Assembly (NCBI GenBank): GCA_023247575.1
Contig: JAHFGE010000039.1
Coordinates: forward strand, 1 to 11,959
Source of the DNA: Candidatus Omnitrophota bacterium
GTDB lineage: Bacteria; Omnitrophota; Gorgyraeia; Zapsychrales; Fredricksoniimonadaceae
Reading direction: 5' to 3'
Length of the DNA: 11,959 nt
Of the stretch, positions 7,215-11,959 are shown piece by piece. The notes under the pieces are model-generated. The model was given only the letters and a program-made list of their open reading frames with translations, made no database searches and was not told the DNA's origin. A program made the position numbers and the translations under genes. The number at the start of each line of letters is the position of its first letter. Position 1 is the stretch's first letter.

Positions 7215-8548
7215 CTGGTCAAATACTCCGCTATTTGCCGGGCCACCCCTTTACCGCTGGCCATAGCCTCGACGACCGTTATAGGCCCTGAGACCGCGCT
7301 GCCTGCGGTAAAGATTTTTTCTGTAGAGACAGGGCAATGCCTTGTCTCTACAAGCAAATCATTAATCCTCTGGCCATTGGCGAGCACGACGGTTTGGGCT
7401 TCGATCACCTCTAATTCTTGAACCGGCTGCAAGGATAGATGGCCCTCTTTCTCTGTAATTTCCATGCGGCGGCACTGCACTCCTGCCACGCACCCTTGAT
7501 GATTGTCCACAATTTTTAAAACTTCAAAAGGTGTTTGAAACTTTATGCCCTCATCCAAAGCTTCCTTAAGCTCGTCGGTGGAAACCCCTATCTGCTCTTC
7601 TAATCCGTCAAAAATTAAACGCACGCTTTGGCCTAAACGCGCTGCCATCCGGCCTGCATCCAAAGCCGCATGTCCGCTTCCGACCACCATTGTCTGATTT
7701 CCTTTGAACATGAAGCCTGATGTCGAAACATGTTCTTTGGAGGCCATTTGTAACCGCATCAAAAACTCTGCGGCATAATACACCCCTGCTAAATTTTCTC
7801 CTTCAAGGGAAGAAAATTGAGGCAAGGACGCCCCCACGGCTAAAAGTACGGCATCGAAAGAATCAACCAACTCTTGAAAAGGTTTTATACGTCCGACCAA
7901 TACATTGGTATGCAATTCTAATCCCTGCGCTTTTAATTCTTCAAACTGCAGATCCAAAATCTTTTGGGGTAAACGAAATTCAGGAATTCCATACCGTAAA
8001 ATACCTCCTGGCTGGTCAGTAGCCTCAAACATGACTACGTTAAATCCCTTTTTGAGCAAAACCCAAGCCGCTGTCATGGCTGATGGTCCAGACCCGATAA
8101 TGGCAATTTTTTTAGACAACGCATTTTTTCCCTGTACGGGCCCCGACGGTACCGTCGGGGCGGGCCGAGCATGCCCGGCCTCTACTTTAGAACGCCCAAA
8201 ATCAGAAGCATAACGTTCCAACGCACGAATGGCAATAGGGGAACCCTCGTCGGAAAAAATACAGGCTTTTTCGCATGGAGCTGGACAGATGCGCCCGCAA
8301 ATAGCGGGAAAAGGGTTATCTTTTTTTATCCTTTCTAAAGCTGAATCGGCATCCCCTTCTTTTAAGAAACGAATGAATCCTGGAATGTCTATTCCCAAAG
8401 GACAACCCGGTAAACAGGTTGGCTGGGCACATTGGGGGCAGCGGTGAGCTTCATCAGCACTTATTTTTTTATGGAACCCCAAAGAGACTTCGCGAAAGTT
8501 GTGAACCCTTTCCTTGGGATTTTGAGAGGAAGGTTTTGGTTGTCCCAT
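7211..8548 (-). CDS. NfnB/GltD-like FAD- and iron-sulfur-containing oxidoreductase (divergent)
   Basis: Family: small subunit of glutamate synthase (GltD), NfnB of NADH-dependent ferredoxin:NADP oxidoreductase, and SudA. With the NfnA-like gene immediately upstream, an NfnAB/SudAB-like complex is the best reading. The 445-aa chain has an N-terminal ferredoxin-like domain with eight Cys (37, 40, 45, 49, 84, 88, 92, 96) for two [4Fe-4S] clusters, an FAD-binding IAIIGSGPSAMTAA (148-161) and a second dinucleotide fold VVGSGHAALDAGRMAARLG (288-306). Oddities: the YRR that follows the second fold in relatives is FDG (313-315); the late GGD motif reads AGS (415-417); the segment before it is short and contains a palindromic repeat (about 400-409); and another repeat fills the linker at about 122-139. 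Start: AAGGAG lies 5 bases upstream, and ERVHNFREVSLG matches the family N-terminus, although it overlaps nfnA by 88 bp. Activity uncertain. Confidence 0.85.
   Translation of the reverse strand: MGQPKPSSQNPKERVHNFREVSLGFHKKISADEAHRCPQCAQPTCLPGCPLGIDIPGFIRFLKEGDADSALERIKKDNPFPAICGRICPAPCEKACIFSDEGSPIAIRALERYASDFGRSKVEAGHARPAPTVPSGPVQGKNALSKKIAIIGSGPSAMTAAWVLLKKGFNVVMFEATDQPGGILRYGIPEFRLPQKILDLQFEELKAQGLELHTNVLVGRIKPFQELVDSFDAVLLAVGASLPQFSSLEGENLAGVYYAAEFLMRLQMASKEHVSTSGFMFKGNQTMVVGSGHAALDAGRMAARLGQSVRLIFDGLEEQIGVSTDELKEALDEGIKFQTPFEVLKIVDNHQGCVAGVQCRRMEITEKEGHLSLQPVQELEVIEAQTVVLANGQRINDLLVETRHCPVSTEKIFTAGSAVSGPITVVEAMASGKGVARQIAEYLTR
7323..7351. repeat. 29-bp palindrome inside the nfnB-like gene
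   Basis: GTAGAGACAGGGCA (7323-7336), one central A and TGCCTTGTCTCTAC (7338-7351) form a 14-bp inverted repeat with one G-T pair. It is read in frame as VETRHCPVST, just before the FAD-site motif EKIFTAG, where relatives carry a longer conserved stretch. Its GTAGAG end matches the elements at 8130-8185 and 10194-10227. Confidence 0.75.
8130..8185. repeat. Composite palindromic element inside the nfnB-like gene
   Basis: Two adjacent palindromes: the perfect 20-mer CCCCGACGGTACCGTCGGGG (8141-8160) and GGCCGAGCATGCCCGGCC (8163-8180, one mismatch pair). On the minus strand the element starts GTAGAGGCC and ends CCCGTACAGGG, the same ends as the element at the glyS stop. It is read in frame as EAGHARPAPTVPSGPVQG, a low-complexity linker between the ferredoxin-like and FAD domains. 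The nested structure suggests one element inserted in another. Confidence 0.75.
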
Positions 8549-9336
8549 CCTGTCTCCTTTATGGCATTCATACGAACATTTAAATCAGCAAAATCTACTT
8601 CATGGCCATTAAATTGCGGGCCCTCCTGACAAGCCAATCGAAAGCGGCCTCCTACCTTCACGCGGCAAGATCCACAAAGGCCAAGACCATTTACCATGTA
8701 AGGATTTAAGGTCACATAAATAGGAATCCCTTTGGTTCTGGTCATAGCCGAGGCGGCCTCCATCATATCCACAGATCCTATGGCATAAACACCATTGACC
8801 TTGTATTTATTCAAAAGTTCTTTGAGCAACTCGGTCGCTAAACCTTTGCGCTCATAAGAACCATCGTTGGTGGTAATAAAAATTTCATCGCATACCACCC
8901 GCATCTGTGATTCCAGCATCAAAACTTTTTTCGATTTAGCGCCGATAATGCCTATGATTTTATTGCCTTTTTTCTTCAGCGCCCGGCATAAAGGTAAAAT
9001 CTGGGCCGCACCTATGCCAGTCGCTACAGCGATCACCAGACCGAATTTATCGATGACAGCCGGTTGTCCCAAGGGGCCCACCAGTTTGAGAGGAGCTTCT
9101 CCGATAGACAACGACCCTAATCGTTTCGTCGATGGCCCTATTTCATGCACAATGAAAGAAAGCACTCCGCGCTTATCATCCGTATCGACAACACTTAAGG
9201 GAATCGCATGAGTATGAGCATCGGGAGTAACCATCACAAATTGACCAGGTGCTGCGTAACCAGCCATGTCAGGGGCATGAATATCAATACGTTTAATGTC
9301 CTGGGCCAAAATTTGTTTATGGATGATATTAAACAT
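8461..9336 (-). CDS. NfnA/PyrK-like FAD and [2Fe-2S] electron-transfer subunit (divergent)
   Basis: Family: ferredoxin-NADP reductase-like subunit (NfnA, SudB, PyrK) carrying FAD, a pyridine-nucleotide site and one [2Fe-2S] cluster. Visible in 291 aa: an N-terminal beta barrel (APGQFVMV, 29-36; IPLSVVD, 45-51; LVGPLGQP, 85-92), a nucleotide-binding domain (VIAVATGIGAAQILPL, 101-116; VYAIGSVDMM, 183-192) and a cluster site LCGSCRVKVGGRFRLAC (220-236), followed by EGPQFNGHEVDFADL, typical of NfnA. Oddities: the fourth cluster ligand, Asp in the MVDG of NfnA, is Asn216; the FAD-binding Arg of RIPLT is Ala; and the last ~29 residues are read from the out-of-frame start of the next gene. The ATG at 9336 matches the family start (MFNIIHKQ); a TTG at 9357 would overlap the previous gene. 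It pairs with the nfnB-like product. Confidence 0.83.
   Translation of the reverse strand: MFNIIHKQILAQDIKRIDIHAPDMAGYAAPGQFVMVTPDAHTHAIPLSVVDTDDKRGVLSFIVHEIGPSTKRLGSLSIGEAPLKLVGPLGQPAVIDKFGLVIAVATGIGAAQILPLCRALKKKGNKIIGIIGAKSKKVLMLESQMRVVCDEIFITTNDGSYERKGLATELLKELLNKYKVNGVYAIGSVDMMEAASAMTRTKGIPIYVTLNPYMVNGLGLCGSCRVKVGGRFRLACQEGPQFNGHEVDFADLNVRMNAIKETGWDNQNLPLKIPRKGFTTFAKSLWGSIKK
8554..8559 (-). promoter_or_regulatory. Ribosome binding site of the nfnB-like gene
   Basis: Minus-strand AAGGAG lies 5 bases before the ATG at 8548, inside the nfnA-like reading frame. It is the best Shine-Dalgarno match in the window and decides the start despite the 88-bp overlap. Confidence 0.75.
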
Positions 9337-9349
9337 AATGAAGCATGAT

Positions 9350-9580
9350 TTATGCAAAAGCGGCTACTTCAACTTGAAGATGCTTCTTACGAGCCTCATT
9401 GGTAAGATCCTCTGAACGGGAGGCGACTTTATCCTCAATCCAATCTTCTCCACATTGATTACAGACCAACGCGGGAACCTCACGAACAACAAGAACTCCT
9501 TCGCCTAAATTCACCGTAAAAGTTGATTTTCCTGATTTCTTTTTCCCACCACAAAGAGGGCAAGTATCTTTTTTAAACAT
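9350..9580 (-). CDS. YgiT-type (MqsA-like N-terminal) zinc-finger protein
   Basis: A 76-aa protein with two CxxC knuckles, Cys7-Pro-Leu-Cys10 and Cys40-Asn-Gln-Cys43, separated by a strand-rich segment (TFTVNLGEGVLVVREVPALVC). This is the YgiT-type zinc-finger pattern found in the N-terminal half of the MqsA antitoxin and in short partners of DUF4258 or MqsR-like toxins. The helix-turn-helix half of MqsA is absent, so it is the short form. GGAG lies 8 bases before the ATG. It follows the HicB-type gene by 24 bp and its stop is 13 bp before the nfnA-like ATG. No MqsR- or DUF4258-like toxin lies beside it, so it appears orphaned. Role inferred from family; direct function unknown. Confidence 0.8.
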   Translation of the reverse strand: MFKKDTCPLCGGKKKSGKSTFTVNLGEGVLVVREVPALVCNQCGEDWIEDKVASRSEDLTNEARKKHLQVEVAAFA

Positions 9581-9604
9581 TTTTTATTCTCCATTGAAGA
9601 CGGA

Positions 9605-9880
9605 TTAAGCAAATACTAACCGTCCCTTTGGTTGTGGAATAGGACGGCCCAATTGCTGGGCGGTCTCAAGCCACTGTTGAGCAACAACCCCCACATTATC
9701 CATGGCCTGTTGGTAAGTAGACCCATCGGCCATACATCCTGGTAACTCAGGAATTTCAGCAATAAAGGCTTTATCTTCCCGGCTCCAATATATAATGACT
9801 TCATATTTTAATTTACCCATAATATTTGCATCACTGGTACCGCTTAAAATATCCCGAAGAACTTTCTCATACCTGCTCAT
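9605..9880 (-). CDS. HicB-type antitoxin fused to an N-terminal remnant of HicA
   Basis: HicB antitoxins neutralise HicA mRNA interferases. Residues 21-91 form a partial RNase H-like HicB domain: MGKLKYEVIIYW, then FIAEIPELPGCMADGSTYQQ (39-58), then AMDNV, with a short C-terminal tail and no obvious DNA-binding extension. Residues 2-20, SRYEKVLRDILSGTSDANI, match the first helix of HicA proteins (K/RYEKVL..ILSG.SDANI), but the remaining ~60 residues of HicA, including the double-stranded-RNA-binding-like fold and catalytic His, are missing. The simplest reading is an internal deletion that joined hicA codon ~20 to the hicB ATG (9818-9820) in frame. The toxin is therefore lost; the antitoxin may be made as the fusion or from its own ATG. 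A palindrome just upstream may be the operator. First gene of the train to rsmE. Confidence 0.8.
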   Translation of the reverse strand: MSRYEKVLRDILSGTSDANIMGKLKYEVIIYWSREDKAFIAEIPELPGCMADGSTYQQAMDNVGVVAQQWLETAQQLGRPIPQPKGRLVFA

Positions 9881-9881
9881 A

Positions 9882-9894
9882 TGTAAAGTTTACA
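9882..9894. promoter_or_regulatory. Palindrome upstream of the HicB-type gene (candidate operator)
   Basis: TGTAAAGTTTACA is a perfect 6-bp inverted repeat around a central G, ending two bases before the start codon at 9880. HicB proteins commonly bind such short palindromes to repress their own operon. The site lies in the 42-bp gap after the large HEAT protein gene; no convincing -35/-10 pair was found with it. Confidence 0.4.
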
Positions 9895-9922
9895 ACCAAT
9901 CACAAAAGGATACCATAGAATT

Positions 9923-11959
9923 TTAAACCTTTGTCTCAACTGCCGTTTCTTCACGAATACCTAAGAATATCTTTAAATCCGTCATTGGCTGGATATTGAT
10001 AATCACCGGCACAAACCCAGGGACGTTTTGCAACTGTTGTAACATAGCAGGATTGATGTTAAACTTAATTCCATCTTTGTCATCCCCGAATGCTTTTGTC
10101 GGGGATCCAGTTTTAATTTCCAAAGGCGTTTTATTGGCGGTCAAGTCGATCCCGCCCTTTTCTTTAACATTCATCGCCCGATCCGCTGGCGCCGTAGAGC
10201 CGCTGCTTTCTAGCGGCTTATACAGGGCTGGCCGGGATAATTGGGCGCTGTCCCCTGTTTTTCCTGTTTCTATAAAATTATTTCTAAGTCGTTGCCTTGC
10301 CCCAATAACCTTCAAAACAAATTCTTCTGCTTTGGATTGAACCTCTCTCCTGTATGTTTCTACTGCCCTTAATCCCTTTTCTGCCATTGCTTTTGCCTCG
10401 GAATCACTATGCATCAGTCTCTTTAAATTTTCCTTGCTAAATACTTGGGCGGCCCCTGCCTCAACTAATGCCTCTTTCCCCTCCTTATTATTCTTCCAAC
10501 TGCCTTCAAAATACAACACCCCTGCTTGTTGACTGGCTGGCTCAAAAATATTCCTATCATTCCCTACGATGGCTATCTTGGCCAGCCCGTACATCTTAAG
10601 CAGCTCTCCTGCTGTGTTAAGTATCAGGACATTGTTGCTTCTCACATCTGGCAGCGGTGCTGTGGCATCGCTTCGGACAGCTATCGATTGACCGGAAAGA
10701 CTGCCCAACAACTGTAATTCCTTTTCATTCCTTCTCTGCCTAAAGCCAATGATAAGCAATGGACGTTCTGAATACGGGAGACTGCTGTATAGAACATTGT
10801 AAGCTTGGATAAATTCGTTGAATTCTGCATCTGAAGGTGAACCCATAACAATGACTTTTCTTTGTCCTATTCCTAAAGATTCTTTCATACTGTTTATTTC
10901 TTCAGAAACTCTTACTGGGAGATTAAATTTAAACGGGGTATACGGTAAGGATGCGGAGAGCGAACCGTTGGAAGATGCCATTGTCATATTCCCATAATCA
11001 TGGAACTCTATTTTGATAACTCCTTGTTCGCTGAATCCTTGGTATGCTTGTATGGCATATCCTTGGAAAAATCTTTTAGCCTGGTCAGAATCTATTTCTT
11101 TATCATACAATATAACTATCCTGTCCTTGTCTACGCCCAATGCCTGTATCATGCCTTTTGCAGCATTGACAGAGGCTACTTCATACACTCTTATGGCTAC
11201 CTTCACTGAAGTATCATTGATTGCTGCTTTAATCTTTTGCCTTAAATGGGATAAAAAGATCTTTGGCCTATCAAGGAAAGACAAGGAATCCTTTATTAAT
11301 TCTTTTTCAAAAAAGTATTTTCCTCTTACCTCTGCTCCCTGATAGCTCGTATCCAATGCAACGCCACTAGTAAAAAAACCAAATATCTGAAACAACGCTT
11401 CTAATTCCTCAGAGCTCCATGCAGATATTTGATATGCAGCAGTTGGAGTATCTTTTAATATCGCAAAAAATTTTAAATAATAACGAAGAAATCCAGATGA
11501 TGGGGCGCTTTTTCCATAAACATCTAAAAACATAGAGTCAATTTCTTTTCTAGTAAACCCTTCTTCTTTGGTTACTAGGCCGCCAGCGATGAGTCCATTG
11601 AACGCCTCGGAACTGGCCTTGCGTACATCACTATCTCTATCACTGCTAAGACTGACTAGCAGGGTTTCTAAGATACCTTTTTCTTTTATTGCTCTTATGG
11701 CTTCTTCTTTGGTTACTAGGCCGCCAGCGATGAGTCCATTGAACGCCTCGGCACTGGCCTTGCGTACAGCCCAATAGCCATCACTGCTAAGACTGACTAG
11801 CAGGGTTTCTAAGATACCTTTTTCTTTTATTGCTCTTATGGCTTCTTCTTTGGTTACTAGGCCGCCAGCGATGAGTCCATTGAGCGCCTCGGAACTGGCC
11901 TTGCGTACAGCCCAATAGCCATCACTGCTAAGACTGACTAGCAGGGTTTCTAAGATACC
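9923..11959 (-). CDS. HEAT-repeat protein with Kdo-transferase-like GT-B domain (5' end outside window)
   Basis: 678 codons are visible and the frame is open to the window edge, so the Met at 11533 is internal and the protein is larger, perhaps very large. Order in the visible part: three 47-residue HEAT-like units (1-47, 48-94 and 95 to about 133), a ~230-residue region I do not recognise, then about 367-535 resembling the C-terminal nucleotide-sugar domain of WaaA/KdtA Kdo transferase. That match rests on RKVIVMGSPSDAEFNEFIQAY, NTAGELLKMYGLAKIAIVG and EPASQQAGVLYF, parallel to the family's MGEL..LY..AD.AFVG and EPA..G.PVLFGP. The KdtA N-terminal acceptor domain and membrane anchor are not seen. 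The end has a polar linker and a tail module (GGIDLTANKTPLEIK, then IKFNINPAMLQQLQNVPGF, PVIINIQPM). Two palindromic repeats are embedded in frame. No signal peptide can be judged. Function unknown; a cell-envelope sugar role is only a guess. Confidence 0.75.
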   Translation of the reverse strand, partial: GILETLLVSLSSDGYWAVRKASSEALNGLIAGGLVTKEEAIRAIKEKGILETLLVSLSSDGYWAVRKASAEAFNGLIAGGLVTKEEAIRAIKEKGILETLLVSLSSDRDSDVRKASSEAFNGLIAGGLVTKEEGFTRKEIDSMFLDVYGKSAPSSGFLRYYLKFFAILKDTPTAAYQISAWSSEELEALFQIFGFFTSGVALDTSYQGAEVRGKYFFEKELIKDSLSFLDRPKIFLSHLRQKIKAAINDTSVKVAIRVYEVASVNAAKGMIQALGVDKDRIVILYDKEIDSDQAKRFFQGYAIQAYQGFSEQGVIKIEFHDYGNMTMASSNGSLSASLPYTPFKFNLPVRVSEEINSMKESLGIGQRKVIVMGSPSDAEFNEFIQAYNVLYSSLPYSERPLLIIGFRQRRNEKELQLLGSLSGQSIAVRSDATAPLPDVRSNNVLILNTAGELLKMYGLAKIAIVGNDRNIFEPASQQAGVLYFEGSWKNNKEGKEALVEAGAAQVFSKENLKRLMHSDSEAKAMAEKGLRAVETYRREVQSKAEEFVLKVIGARQRLRNNFIETGKTGDSAQLSRPALYKPLESSGSTAPADRAMNVKEKGGIDLTANKTPLEIKTGSPTKAFGDDKDGIKFNINPAMLQQLQNVPGFVPVIINIQPMTDLKIFLGIREETAVETKV
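10082..10106. repeat. Palindromic element in the tail of the HEAT/GT protein gene
   Basis: ATCCCCGA (10082-10089), a 9-nt loop and TCGGGGAT (10099-10106). It is read in frame as roughly GSPTKAFGDD between two conserved-looking halves of the tail module. The form GGATCCCCGAC...TTCGGGGATGAC resembles widespread palindromic repeats of the CCCGC..GCGGG-ATGAC kind known from Rickettsia and metagenomic genomes. It is a different family from the GTAGAG elements. Confidence 0.65.
10194..10227. repeat. GTAGAG-type palindromic element in the linker of the HEAT/GT protein gene
   Basis: GTAGAGCCGCT (10194-10204), loop GCTTTCT and AGCGGCTTATAC (10212-10223), ending in ACAGGG. The inner stem AGCCGCT/AGCGGCT is perfect. 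It shares the GTAGAG start and TACAGGG end with the element at 8130-8185. It is read in frame on the opposite strand as LYKPLESSGST, inside the polar linker after the glycosyltransferase-like domain. Confidence 0.6.
11560..11959. repeat. Near-identical 141-bp tandem repeats encoding HEAT units
   Basis: Three units with a 141-bp period are visible: 11819-11959, 11678-11818 and a third whose identity to the others runs from 11560 to 11677. The first two differ at only two of 141 bases by eye; the third differs at the loop (RDSD for GYWA) and diverges after KEE. Each encodes 47 residues with two helices (GILETLLVSLSSD, then VRKASSEALNGLIAGGLVTKEE). The array continues off the window edge. Confidence 0.95.

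Noticed and set aside
7323..8185. Hairpins in the nfnB-like gene as attenuators or CRISPR-like repeats
   Set aside because: They are single, differ in sequence, lie within the coding frame and lack spacers or U-tracts.
7211..8548. Glutamate synthase small subunit as a literal name
   Set aside because: No GltB large subunit is nearby and an NfnA-like partner directly precedes it, so an Nfn/Sud-like role is more likely.
9337..9357. TTG at 9357 as the start of the NfnA-like gene
   Set aside because: It overlaps the upstream gene and adds residues absent from the family; the ATG at 9336 aligns with family N-termini.
11531..11533. Met at 11533 as the true start of the HEAT/GT protein
   Set aside because: The frame is open upstream and encodes HEAT units continuing into this point, so the Met is internal.
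11568..11777. Plus-strand ORF across the HEAT repeats
   Set aside because: It is the antisense of a repeated coding sequence; its length comes from the 141-bp (47-codon) period keeping all frames in register. The minus-strand HEAT reading is protein-like.

Overview
All supported genes in this window are on the minus strand, so transcription runs from high to low coordinates. It looks like a chromosomal segment of a Gram-negative, probably uncultured bacterium. The gene repertoire, the compact operons, the dispersed palindromes inside genes and a very large HEAT-repeat/glycosyltransferase-like protein with a GGID-type tail recall Candidatus Omnitrophota (OP3). That assignment is from memory of such genomes and has not been tested by a search.

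Layout in the direction of transcription. (1) 11959-9923 is the 3' part of a large protein: near-identical 47-residue HEAT repeats, then a region of unknown function, then a domain resembling the C-terminal half of Kdo transferase (WaaA/KdtA), then a linker and a tail module. The reading frame stays open to the window edge, so the true start lies outside. (2) 9880-5701 is a tight gene train: a HicB-type antitoxin carrying the first ~20 residues of a lost HicA toxin, a YgiT-type zinc-finger protein, an NfnA-like and an NfnB/GltD-like flavoprotein pair (overlapping by 88 bp), panB (pantothenate synthesis) and rsmE (16S rRNA m3U1498 methyltransferase). (3) 5646-4654 is a class II Fic AMPylase-like protein with a strong candidate promoter and an overlapping perfect inverted repeat. 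(4) 4441-1 holds glyS (glycyl-tRNA synthetase), ppdK (pyruvate, phosphate dikinase) and the start of a sigma-70 family factor.

The most unusual signal is a set of palindromic repeat elements that invade or border coding sequences in frame, in the manner of Rickettsia palindromic elements. Members sharing GTAG(A/G)G... and/or ...GTACAGGG ends lie in the nfnB-like gene (two), in the HEAT/glycosyltransferase gene and at the glyS stop codon. Other palindromic families lie in the glycosyltransferase tail, at the Fic start and between fic and glyS. The Nfn-like pair is also atypical: it lacks an expected [2Fe-2S] ligand, an FAD-binding Arg, the NADPH 2'-phosphate Arg pair and the conserved GGD Asp, so it may be a diverged or decaying electron-transfer enzyme. 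I saw no CRISPR array, rRNA, tRNA or complete insertion sequence.
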